DNA of 64,000 bases from Silene latifolia. Lineage: Eukaryota; Streptophyta; Magnoliopsida; Caryophyllales; Caryophyllaceae. The stretch is taken from positions 15,626,948 to 15,690,947 of the forward strand of contig NC_133532.1 of NCBI RefSeq assembly GCF_048544455.1. The letters are read 5' to 3'. Both the position numbers and the translations under genes were made by a program. Below are positions 46,701 to 59,110 of the stretch, piece by piece (within the stretch, counting starts at the first letter, position 1; each line of letters starts with the position of its first letter). The notes beneath the pieces were generated by a model. The model was not told where the DNA came from. It did no database searches and saw nothing but the letters and a program-made list of their open reading frames with translations.

Positions 46701-49214
46701 TTTCATTTTACCCATAAGCTCCACACTGCCAAAAATATCCCTTTTTGTCCCATTTACTACATCCTACATTTAGCCTGTCCTTTGTCAAGCTAGTAGTCTG
46801 TGTTCTTGGGGTTGTTACTCATTTTTGGTGGCATATGCTCTGTTGAGACGTTATTGGGAAAATGAGAAGAAAGAAAGAAACAAAAGAAAGGAAAAAAAAG
46901 AAAGAAAGGAAAGATAAGAAAAGAGAAAAAAATGAAAAAAATGATTCGAAAAAGATAGAAAAAGAGGTTATGTACTGTTCATAGCAGTCGATCGACTGCC
47001 CCTTTTGGTCGATCGACTGAGATTCGGAGAAGAAGTCAATTCGCATAATTCAATCCTTAACTTTTGGCGATTTTTGCTCCCATGTTTCATTTATATCCTA
47101 TGGGGAGTTTATTGATTTGTTAGTTTGGAGATTGTGAGTTTTGTGCTTGCTATAGCACTGTTTCGTTTGATTATGAGCAAGAAGTTGGATGTTGCCACTT
47201 GGTTCCGTTTGGTACTAGCTTGATCACCTGTACCTCCACTTTACCATGAAATGTTTTGCCTCTTCTTACCCATACCTCACATATCCCATATATATCTCGG
47301 CATGTGTCATTGGTCATCTGTTCGGTTGGAATGCATATGTACGGTCATAGAGATCATTTTCATATTTTATTGCTGGCATGTTCTTATAGGTCGTAGTTAG
47401 GTGAGAGTCACTACAAAATTAATTCTTTATATCTTATAAATATTCACCCGTACTTATTGAGTGATTTGAGCGACCCGTGAGAGTCCAATTTGATAAGTCT
47501 CTACAGTTGACGGTTCAGCAGTTTTTGACGGCTTCATAACTCGTTTGCATGATTCATTTGCTAGTTGATTGTTGGTTGTGCATTAAATTCGGTTTAGGCT
47601 TAACAGTTTGCATTTCGCTCTGAGATTGAACTCGTTCCATTAGGTCATTAGATCGAGTCTAGTTCTTGCTTGGGGACAAGCAAGGATTCGGTTTGGGGAA
47701 GTTTGATGCGTGTCTTTTATATGATGTTTTACATCCCATTTTACACGCATTTCAGAGCTCATTCTTGTAGTTTATGCTACATTTCTCCCTATTTCCGTTT
47801 ACTTCCGTATTTTGTACATTATTGCAGAAATGTGAAGAATTCAACGGGAAATCAAGCCAAATCCGTCCCCGAGTAATCTGCATTGCATTTGACGTAAAGG
47901 AATCACTTAAGGAACGAGCTTGGTGCGCAATTCGAGGCCCAAAAGACAAGTCCACGTGTTTTGAGAAGTCAAGTAGCAGCTCAAGTGGTCGATCGACCAT
48001 CACCTTCAGTCGATCGACCAATGTTCGGGTTCCAGAAGCTACTGTTTGCTGAGGAGCAGTCGATCGACCAGTCCTATCAGTCGATCGACTAGTTTGCTAT
48101 TCCAGACGTGAATTGAAAGACCGTGAATCTTGAAGCCCATTAAGTTTTAGGTTTCGATAATAATTGTTACGTATTTGCTATATAACGTAACATAAAACAT
48201 TCAGTTTAGGATCGAAGTTTTTATCTAAGTTTCAATACAGTAACTTTCAGTTTTTGTTCATTCGAGTAATTAGGGTTTGGAACATCGTTTTAGCATTGGA
48301 TTTCTGTTCTTGTTCTTAATCTCTCCTCTGAAATCTCGGTATTCTCTCTGCCCTAATTTCAGTTTATTGTTTTATTTTCATCATTAGTATAGATTTGCTA
48401 GTTAGTATCCCAAAAGCCAATTATCGTATTATCGCTATTTGTTATTTACTTTAAGCATGAATTCAGTAATCGTTATTAGTTTTATTGTTGTTTTTACCCT
48501 TAGCATGAGTAGCTAATTCTATAGTGCTAGGATGTAGGCGATTTATGGCATAGGCGGCAATAGATCATACACGGACTGTCTCGCGTGTTGGTCGATCGAC
48601 TGACACTGTAGGTCGATCGACTGACCTCGTAGGGTTTTATATTCGTTTTAATTGTTTTAATGTTGTATTTAACGAATCGAATGCATGCGACCAGTTAGAT
48701 ACCTAATTTATGACTGACCCATTAGATCGAAAGATAGGGAAAGTTATTTGACCATCAATTAAATCGACTAAACTGTGCTAAGATCGAAAGATAGGTATAG
48801 TTTAGACCGTTAGTCACTTTTTAGGACGAAACTTAGTATTAGTGACATTAGGGACCTATAGCGAGATCGAAAGATGCTATTTGTTAAGAGTGGACCGAGA
48901 TGACCTCTTTATCTCCCGCCTTACCTGTGTTTGATTCAGACCGACTTAGTTTGCTGCCGTCGAAGCTATAATGAACCGAACATCCTAGTACCCTTCTTTT
49001 ATCTGTTTAAATCGTTTATTTAGTTCATTACCTTTATTCACTTTTAGCTGTAGACCAATTCAATCCAACCCCCACAATAGTTACCTCAGACTGAACATAA
49101 ATCAACTAAAATTTACATCTGCCTCCTTGTGGTTCGACCCTGTTACCACTAGCCTAGGTTAGTCTTAATAGGAAATATAAATTTTATCTTTGGTACTCAC
49201 AACGACGGGTATCA
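40746..49214 (+). mobile_element. Element 2: gag-protease-only LTR retrotransposon (TR-GAG type), 8.47 kb
   Basis: The LTRs are 40746-42262 and 47704-49214, both TGATGCGTGT...GGGTATCA. The target duplication CCAAG lies at 40741-40745 and 49215-49219. The primer-binding site TGGCGCCGTTGCCGGGG (42268-42284) matches the 3' end of tRNA-Asp. The purine tract GGTTTGGGGAAG precedes the right LTR. Only gag and protease are visible, followed by 2.2 kb of non-coding sequence with A-rich and purine-rich runs. The LTRs differ by roughly 1.5-2% by eye, so it is well under a few million years old. The ends look whole; the coding part has about two interruptions. It is non-autonomous because it lacks pol. 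Confidence 0.92.
42388..45461 (+). pseudogene. gag-protease region of element 2 (fossil)
   Basis: The gag part shows YCCSIPPPAGVTQDQIKET and AFYKKYF, then a zinc knuckle (CERCGGEGHVSKNC) and a glutamine-rich linker. The aspartic protease part has the signature CDLGASISVMP and the PIILGRPFL motif. An acidic tail ends the region. It has about two interruptions. It is clearly related to the gag-protease region of element 1, although the LTRs of the two elements are unrelated. Confidence 0.85.
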
Positions 49215-52200
49215 CCAAGGTGCCTTACCAGGACCATCCTAGCATGAGAGACTGTCACCATCTCGGTTTCCCGAGGTTAGTATATCAAAGTTACTATTCC
49301 AAAACAACATTTATTAAAGTGTACAGAGTTAACGATTACATTATCTCAAACCAACTCAAAAGAAAAGTATTAAGATCTCAATACAACTGAAATCAAAGAC
49401 AGCTAAACTCGTAACAGCTGAAGCTAGACTCGAAGTGATGACATCCCATCTCGTCTCCGTAGCTAAAGGCACCCATCACCTGTCACAATCTGCTCACCAT
49501 CCCCGAATGGATCACCACATGTTTACAAAACAACAACAACGGGGTCATTTCAATGCATAATCAAAATAAGACAAGTACAAAAAGGCAACCAGCTGATCAT
49601 CATCCACCTCCAAACTCCCGATCTCACATAGTAACCGACTACACACAGAAGTGTGTAGCCTTGGCAGATTACCCATCGCAACAGGTAATCTTCACCGCCA
49701 GTCGGGACCGCAGCCAATCCCCACCTAAACCTCGCTCATCAACGAGCGATAACCCTGTTCATTAATGTGCACATTCCCTTCTGTGGTGGGTTCCACAGAG
49801 GGTGAAACTAGGGCGTGAAGCCACTCCCGCAAGTGACTCCACTCAGTCGAGGACGCACCTCGCGAACATCATCAACAACCATCACAACAACCACACCAGC
49901 TCCAACAATGATCAACAGATAATCAATCGTACACAATACAAACATAATCTTAAATCAATTAAACAGTAAACCGAGTAGGAAAACCCTACCTTTCCGCAAT
50001 CCAAGCACACACACAAGCAATCAATAGCAATAATCCATGACACCGTCACCTACATACAATAATCACATAATTCCAATTACCACATGCCAAAACCCCTTTC
50101 CCCCAAATCACAAATTAGGGCAAAACCCTAAAATACAAATTAATGAAACTTATGACATCAGAGGCTTACCGACACAATTGACGTAAGGAAAGATGAACTA
50201 GACTCACAAACGATCCACGCAATTGAGAGAGAGATTTGGAGAGGATTAGAGTTACGTTGTGTAGTTTAGGTTTTGTAAAATGATTAGAAACTGTAAAACA
50301 CGTCTTAATATAACTCTAATCCTTTCTAAATCAAACCGCGGAAAATAATATCCGTCAGACCGGATACTCGGTCGAGTACAGAGTATACTCGGCCGAGTAT
50401 CCTCTACTCGGTCGAGTATTCTCATACTCGGTCGAGTATTCCTGGGCAGTAAACTGTCCAGAAACACACGACACCCTTACTCGGTGTAGACACCTCATTT
50501 CTGCACCTCCCGCAAACCACCCGGTGATGATTGGGCCGCATGTTTGATACGCGGAACGATTTGTGACAGTTCGTAAGTTTATCGTCAAGTGATTGCTCAA
50601 ATATTAATGTCTACCTCTTAGTTGTCATCTACGTGCCGATACGGTCGTTTTGACAGTAATTAGAGTACATTTGGAGTCTGGGTCAAAAACCGTCTTCATT
50701 TCCTAAAACCGTCAAATCCCGAGTCAAAGCAATGTGCTTGTCTACCTAAGGTTAGGATGTCATAAAATGTTGAGATTATATCTCATTTTGAGTCTCATGT
50801 CACTTCATTAGGCTAAACTAAAAGTTTACATTACAAAATGTGCATTTCATTTAGTTAAAATGACAGCCCAACCTTTAGGCCCGTTTTACGAGGTCATAAC
50901 GTGTTTTATGGGTCAGGCCTATTTCATAGAAAGTTCTAGATCTCTTTCTTAGCTTTCCAACGCCACCAAAATCACCTTAATCCGAGTCTTGTAGAGAAAG
51001 TTATGCCTAAAATACGACAGGCTGTCAAACGCGTTTTCTACGCGCAGAGGAACCTACCCGGGAAAGGACGCAGCGGTCTTGCGCCTCTTCAAGGGACGAG
51101 CTCTCGCTGCGCCTTTTCCCAGGGCTTTCTTTTTGTCCAAGTTTCCGTGTTTTAACCTAAGTCGGTTATTTCCGGATCTTTCCTTCCGTATCCTAGTCTT
51201 ACCATAATTCCGTCGTGTGATTAGTATAAATAGGAGCCTTCGTTCCTCATATTTCTCACGCGAGTGTCCGCCCTTCTCTTCTCCCTTTGCATTCTAGACT
51301 TCGTTCTTACTAATCGGCGCCTACGTGCTTGGACTTCCGACCACGTAAGCTCGGATCTTTCCGGGTACCAGCCTCTCCGTTGCATGACCGACCAATTTGA
51401 CCAACTACACAATAATCAACTTAATTAATCAATCGTTTTCCTCTTACGAGGGCACTCTCTTTGCATTCGCGTCGAGCATTCACTAATCAATATCTTAGTT
51501 CATCTCGTTCCGTCAACATGTAAGTCTGAGGGTGTATAATTCTCTTTATTTATTGTATTTTATTTATCGTATCATCATTGTAAGGTTTATGTCGAAAATA
51601 CCGTTAAAATCGATTTCTAAAACCGTGCTTTAAAACTCTGTTTTTGCGGATTTCCAGTAGACTGACAGTCGAGAAAAGACGCAGCAACTGCTGCGCCTCT
51701 TCGAAAGAGCGCAGTTCCTGCTGCGCCTCTTCGTGAGGCTGCCGCAGTTCCTGCTTCTTTTCTTCTTCTTCGTCCTCTGTAATTCGTTCTTGTTCGTATT
51801 TGATTCGTATTTGTTTGTTCTTTAATTCTTTCACATGATAGTTTAATAATCACATGTATATAAATCATCATCATTAACCTGTTTTAATCATCACAAATCC
51901 GACTTAAATCCTAAATAATCCAAATTTACGGGTTTTCGTCATTAAATTCAAACCCGGATTTTAGAGGTTCAATTTGTTCATATTGAGTTTCTGGGATTCG
52001 TCATTGATATAGTTTTCATCTGTTCATTCACATGTTCGTCGTTAATTTGTCATTAATTTATCATGTTTAGTTTGTTTCATTCACCGATGTCACTAATTAA
52101 TCATTCGATCTTTCATCATTAATTAATCTCATGTAATTAATTCGTTTAATTCCGTCTCATTCATGTTTATCGCTTTTATGACCATCATTCACATGTAATT

Positions 52201-54420
52201 AACATGCTAATCACTTTCATCCGAGTAAATTTTATCAATCAACCATTAAAATCATCAATTGACATTAACGATTTGCAGTTCCGGCTTCACAGCCAGAATT
52301 CACCCTTGGAACAGACGCAGCAACTGCTGCGCCTCTTCTAGAGGGCGCAGTCCTGCTGCGCCTGTTCCAGGATGAGTTCTGCCTCTGAACTCCTTTTCTG
52401 CCTTGACGTAGTTTAATTAGTTTACATATTAATTAACTAGTATCCGTAATATCGCTAATTCCTGTTCATTAATTTTATCCCTTTTATTCTTTTATTTCTT
52501 TTTCTCAAAATATCCGTTTTAAAGGTATTTTCGACATAAATCGCCTAATCCGTTGTAATTATTGTAATTTTCATTATTGTAATTTTCTTTTATTTATTTC
52601 TTGTATGCTTTCACATGTAAATGAGCATTAAATCCAACTTCGACCTAATTACATGATAAATTACGTGTCAACCGACTTAGTCTAATTCTCACATGTTAGG
52701 ATTAAAACTTGGATGTTGCATTGCATGCATATAGCCGACGATATATCGAGTACGAATAACTTCCCTAATCATTAGTAGAGGCCGCTATCGAGGCGGGCGG
52801 GATTAGGTGTTCGATCAAAAGAGCTTCCTAATACGTACCCTCACCCCTTACTCCAGATCTCCGTGAGCACCCGTGTTCATTGGCATCCACGAGAGTCATT
52901 CTAGACATAGAATGCTAAGGGTAACGATTGCTTAGTGTTCATGTCACTACTTTGTGTCTTGACATGACACGAGGTATTCGAACGGTTCCAATTTCCCATA
53001 AAAATTGGTGGCGACTCCATACAAAATGCAAACGCTTGTTTCGTTTTTCACCAAGCGCCCCCGTGGGCGGCCCGCTGTCCACAGTTTGGCGACTCCGCTG
53101 GGGAATACACTTACGTGTAGCTAAGGGTGAAACTTGAACAAGGTTAGGGAATAGTTTGTACAAGACAATTGTCGGTTTTCATAACTCGGTCTTCCTAGAC
53201 CGTTTTATTCGGCCTTCCTAGGCCCAACCCAACCCATTCGACCAATCGTCCCGTCTAAACGGTCCTAATTCTTATTTGGGCCTAAGGATGGATAGCGATT
53301 GACGTCATCCATACCATGATGCTTACTCTTGTTTGTATCAAGGGCCTTCACTACTTGAGGAAATGGACTAGGAATCGGCCTTACTCTTGTTTGGTACGAG
53401 CCTCTCCACAGACTTCGGGTTTGATTGTTCGGTATGGCAACCCACCCTTTAAACCAAAACCCTTCTAAATGCACTCTGCATCCCGTTATAATGCTTGTAT
53501 AAATGTTTGTACCTTACGTGATCACCATTTTCTAAACAAGACCATGGCGAAATTGGTAAAAATCAAAACCTCTTTTAAAATGTAAATTTTCGAAAAAGGC
53601 CAAATTTAGCGCAAAATCCAGTCCAAACTCTGTCCGTATGTCGAGTCAAACTTCGGGCCTAAAACCCATTTCAAAGCCAAATACAAAAAAAACGTAAAAA
53701 CAAAAAAAAAAAACGAAAAAAAAAAACGTCAAAAAAGAGTACAAAAAAAAAGGAAAAAAAACGTTTTATTCAAAATATTTTCAAACATGTAAATGTAAAT
53801 ATGTAAATTCAATTGGGCTAAGTTAGAGTCAAGATTCAAACCGATTATGTCCTAGTCGGAACTCTGTCAAGTCATAAACCCGTCTTCCTTTACATTGGTC
53901 TTTTCAACGTTCAAGTCAAGTCCTAAGGCGTCACGCCATTATTTTGGACTCCCTACCCCAATTCAGTTAGGATCTAAACATTTCCACACCTCGACTCACA
54001 CACTCGAGGCTAACACATCGAGTCATTCCCATATCCGTTTCTTGAATTCTCCTAGTACCCGTTCGGGACACGCATACCCGAACCTTGAGTCAAGTCTGTC
54101 TTAAACACACAAATTAGAATCAACACGTGTCATCAATCTTGTCAATAAGGTCAACTGTATAAATGTCACTCTGTCAAAGTCAACACTCGAGTCTAAAGGT
54201 CAAGGTCAAAACACCATGAGTCCAAACACGAGATGTTGCTCACGACATTTCACGAGTTCACGAGTCAAGATGTATCATCTTGTCCCTTCCTTTGTTTGTT
54301 GCCTTAGTATGCGTGATCTCATGTCGAATCGAGTTGTAATGCACGTCATTTCTGTCGAGTAGGAATCCAGCAAGTTCTGTCAATCAGCAAGGTCACGAAG
54401 CGGTTCAAGCCACAATCACT

Positions 54421-55821
54421 GTGTCTCTCCAAGATGTTTATGCCATGGTCCTACGAGTGCAAGATACAGTGGAAAATTTGAGCATTTGCGTCCTCACCCT
54501 CGAGAATGGAATGGTGGAAAAGAACATCCCAACTAGGGAAACCTCTAGTCTAGGTCATCCAAAGCTTACCTCTTGTAATAACAATCGTTCTAGAAAGCCG
54601 AAAACAGCTGAAAGGAAACCGGGGAGGCATCAAAGGGTGCTTACCGATTTAGGCATGTCTTATGCCGATGCTTTGAAGAGACTTTCTGCCCAAGGCAAGC
54701 TACATCCAATAGGTCCGACTCCGGATCCACCTTTAGAGAAACAGGTGAACCTCTGGAAGGGCAACAAATATTGCTTATATCACCAAGGTAAAGGTCATGA
54801 TATTGAAGAGTGTTTTCTCTTGAAACACACCATCCAAGATATGATCGAAGGGGGCATGCTTCCAGAGCCACCTTCTGTCAAGAAATCTAAGAAAATCGAC
54901 CCTCTTGGGTCTAATATCATTAAACATGACGAAGAATCATCTCTAGACTGTTCTCATCTCCTCGATCCTCATGACAACGGAGATGTCAACATGCTTGAAG
55001 ACGACGATATCCAAAATGGAATGCTCATGCTTTCCATAGCCTTCGACAATAAATTCTCCAAAATAGAGGGAGCTATTGATAGCTTAAACTCTCGGCTTTC
55101 CAACATTGAAAACCAGTTCGCCGAAATGGGTAAGAAGCTTGATGCCCAACCTCTCAAGATGAAAAGTGTCCAGACAAACCCTCAACTTGACAGTCCTAAG
55201 GAGAAAGCAACAAGTGGGCAATCCATTCTTAGTTCTTCTCATCGAGGAATCAAAATCAATAAAGGCATCCTCATGGATCCTTCGTCAAAGAAACCTAACA
55301 ACCCTGTAAGGTCACCCACAAAGGCTTCCGAAAATAAGGGCACACCTCCTAGAAAATTTACCGACATTGGTATTACATACACCGACGCCCTTCAGAGACT
55401 CATGGAGCGACGAATGTTGAAGCCAATCGGTCCTACACCTGACCCAGAGAGGAAATCTAAATTCTGGGATGAGAATGCCTACTGCGAGTACCATAGAGGC
55501 AAAGGGCATGATACAGAGAAATGTTACAAATTAAAACATGTCATTCAGGATATGATCGAAAGCGGGAGGTTGTCCCTCTCAACCTTTAACCCACAAGGTA
55601 GCTTAGGCAATCCTCATAGATATACCAATTATCAAGAAACTCTTCTCGACTGTTATCCTTCTAATGTTCCCAATGATGAGGACGGGGTGCTCAAATGGGT
55701 AAATGCTCAAAGCCGGATGTCGAAGCCCATTGCTGGAAGAGAAAATGTTCAAGCGTGGGCCGATGATTACGAGTCTAGTTCTAGGATCGAGTCAAAGTCC
55801 GAGTCCGAGTCCGAGTCTTAG
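54421..55821 (+). pseudogene. gag-like frame of element 4 with a duplicated zinc-knuckle module (fossil)
   Basis: A 466-residue region carries two copies of one module. Each has a (D)LG/IG-x-S/TYADAL-type start, the words PIGPTPDP, and a zinc-knuckle-like CxYHxGKGHDxExC followed by LKHxIQDMIE. The first copy lies near residues 76-160 and the second near 316-400. A coiled-coil-like linker lies between them (about 205-245). The knuckle type is that of Tat/Ogre gag. The region looks open throughout but ends in a short acidic, serine-rich tail without a protease. Confidence 0.75.
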
Positions 55822-58217
55822 GCTTTCTATCTCATATTTTTTTCTAGTATCTTTCTTTGTGTTCATTTCCATTTCTAGTGGCAACCTGGGGGCTGTCCCA
55901 TGAGTCACGTGTCTTCTCGAGTCTATGTTAAATACATTTATTATCCATTTCAATAAAAGCACACTTTTCAATCCACATATTCTATCATATCTCTTTCTCT
56001 ACCCTTTTCCTGTGACAACAAGAATTGATTTGAGACATTTTAAAATGAACAACAACAACATATGACAGTCAATGTGAGTACACTTAGATGATGTTCCATT
56101 CCAAGTTGTAGAGGACCTGAAACTCCGTGTTCTTTTCTTACCTATTCCATGTCTGGCAATAGAAACCACAATATAACCCTAGTCTAGGACGAGCATATCT
56201 CAAGAGATTCTAGGACGAATCCAGACCATCTCCCTTGTTAACAATCCATGACGGAAGGCAAGCCCATTCCCCACAATAAACAACCCATGTTACTAAAGAC
56301 CAACCCGTTTCACACCAAAGGTGCTAGTCTAACCCAAATCCATGGTAACAAGAAAATCCAAGACGATACGAGCCATGATCAAAGACAAAGGCTCAATCAA
56401 GATAAATGGCCAAGATCAATATTCCTAGGCCGCAGTTATGTGCGTAATCCAAGACAAATGAGTCAAAAGAAGAAGGCTCAATCAAGCAAGTAAAGTCAAT
56501 ATCCAAAGACAAAGTTATCTTCAAAAAACGAAATCAAGAATCTGAGCAGAAATCCAAGATATACCCTAGACCAAGAATCCGAGTCTGAATCAAGAACGAG
56601 TATGGAATCAAATACTGTATGGAATACTGCTGAAGTCCAGATAGAATCAAGACATCAATCAAGATGGTCATCTAGCACCCTCATTTAGCCTTTCACACAT
56701 CACACACCCTAAGTCCTTCTCGAGACCGTTACGGGGAGATAGTTAGGAATTTTGAGAATCCTCAAGCTCGTCAAATATACCCATCCTTTAGGGCCAAGAC
56801 ACGGAAACTTGAACCCACATCATTTTAACCTACCCTTTATGTGCTCAGGCTACATCAAGCCAAGAGACTCCATTTCCAAGCCATATTACAAGCCATAATG
56901 CCATCAAGCCTTAACTCCACAAAAATCAAAGCTCCAGAGTTTTGTTTCATCAAAGCCTCTTATTACCGAGCTCCACATTCCAAACATCCAATCCAGTTTC
57001 ACCTTGACCCAGACACGGAGTCTTCAAATACTTTGCTACCCAGAACGGTACATACCCATATCATCCTTAGGGTCCACTTTTAGGTGTGCTCACATGACAA
57101 GGAAATTTTTACAAACTTAACTATACCTCTTTGGTCTATGATCAGAGGGAGTTATCTCAAATCGATTCTTCGAGTCACCAAAGGAATATTACCCTTGTGA
57201 CCCCTGCACTTTAAGGCCCTGACAACTTAGCTTAGGCACACACCTGAACTACGAGCATGGTTTGATTTCACCTTTTCAGGTGGATACGTAGGCAGTCTTT
57301 TCTTACACAAGAAGGATACAACCACAACACCCAAACAAAATTAACCAAACCTCAGAACTACGATCTGGTTTGATTTCACTTCACGTGAATACGTAGGCAG
57401 TCCTCAAGGACACAACCATCCCTACTTCCAACTTTCAATTATCAACCACCTCAACTATCAACCATCCCAATTTTCAACCTTCCATCTCAATTAACATCCC
57501 TTCCAATACTGGGGGCTCCTCATTGTCGCCCAGCCTCTTTTTTACCAAAGTCCAGAGTCATCTTCTCATCCTGGGGGCTTCTCTTCCAAGATGCCACCCT
57601 TCCTTTATTCCTCTCTCATTTGGGTCTAGCTAGTACTCGGTCCGGACAATAACAAAGGTCTTAGATCGATTCTCCAAGTCGTCGTGCCTCAAGAGGGGTC
57701 TCTTTTACAGCAAACGGTGGCGAAAGATGTCCTAGTAGACAACTGATCTATGTCTCATGCCTTGCTTTTATATGCCCCAATCATTCTTGCAATTCTTATA
57801 CCTTTGGAACCGATACGCATTATCACCCACACTTGGCTAGGGGTTGCGCACACTTAAGCAAAGTCTGTCAAAGTTATCCCCGCGTCACGTCAAATCTAAG
57901 TTAATGTCGCGTCAGTCAAACCTAAGTCTACATTTCGCGTCACGTCCGCATAAGGTCTACGCCGCGTCAGTCACGTGTCTAAAGCCCATTGAATATGCAT
58001 AACGCATTACAAACGACAAACTTCTTTGAACAAGTTTTAAATGACTTTTAAAAAGAAACGACATTTGCAAAACCTATGTGTTTCCTTATTCCAGGTCCAT
58101 GTGATAATCGCTTACGTGCATATATTAGATTGCATTCTTGTGTGGCTACTAACCATGCAGGTAAGTATCAGAAGCAGTGCTCGCTACGACTGGAGGCTTC
58201 ACCCAAGTCTTCATTCT

Positions 58218-58480
58218 CCCCAGCGCATCAGTATTTTGTAGTATTGCTCATTCGAGATTTCTTCCATGATGATCAAGATGTTCCTAGTCGTCAAAATATT
58301 TGTCCCCAGCGCAACAGTATTTTGCAGTATTGCTCACTCAAGATTTCTTCCATGACGATCAAGATGTTCCTAGTCGTCAAAATATTTGTCCCCAGTAAAA
58401 AGATTTTCAAAGATTGCTCACTCAAGATTTCTTCCATGGCGATCAAGATGTTCCTAATCGTCAATATACTCCCCAACAAG
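58218..58480 (+). repeat. Tandem repeat in element 4, unit about 87 bp, three copies
   Basis: Three copies share GATTTCTTCCATG, GATCAAGATGTTCCTA and GTCAAAATATTTGTCCCCAG. The third copy is the most diverged. They lie in the non-coding 3' half of element 4. Confidence 0.85.
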
Positions 58481-58964
58481 AGTTTGCTTGAGACCGACGC
58501 AAGCAGATTCAACCTCAAGTTTTTGCCAGAGTTCGCTTGAGACCGACGCAAGCAGATTCCCCAGCAGGTTCTACCGACGTCCTGCTACCCTCGATATTAT
58601 TGTTTCCTCACGGAGTTCGGCAAAGGTGTCATTCTCCAGAAATTCCCAAACCAAAGCCTCCTTCCTTAGGTTCATAAACCCAAAGTTAGGATTCTTACCC
58701 CTAGATTCTTAGATCCCAACATCCTTAGGTTCATAAACCCATAAATTCTTTTGGAGTTCTCATACCTCAGAAAGCTTAAGTGCACGCGTTTAAAACAAGA
58801 ATTAGTAACCCAATAGTTCCTAAACTTAACCCTAGGATCCCCATTCCTTTTAGGTTCATGAGCCCTTAAGTTCCCATACCAGCCGTCCTTTTAGGTTCGT
58901 ACACCCAGGTTCACACGCCTAGCTCTTTAGGTTCCCAAACTCCATAGAGTTCATACACTTCTAC

Positions 58965-59110
58965 CCTTAGGATCATATTCCTTAGGATCACCTTATACCC
59001 CTTAGGATTATATTCCTTTAGGATCACCTTATAGCCTTTAGGATCATATTCCTTTAGGATCACCTTTTCCCTTTAGGATCATATTCCTTTAGGATCACCT
59101 TTTCTTAGAG
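58965..59110 (+). repeat. Minisatellite in element 4, unit about 35-40 bp, about four copies
   Basis: The unit TTTAGGATCATATTCCTTTA followed by GGATCACCTT is repeated with small changes. Looser CTTAGGTTC words continue upstream to about 58660, so the whole 58.6-59.2 kb stretch may derive from the same word family. Confidence 0.8.

Noticed and set aside
40746-49214. Two copies of an unknown 1.5-kb repeat
   Set aside because: They are the LTRs of element 2, with a CCAAG target duplication and a tRNA-Asp primer site.
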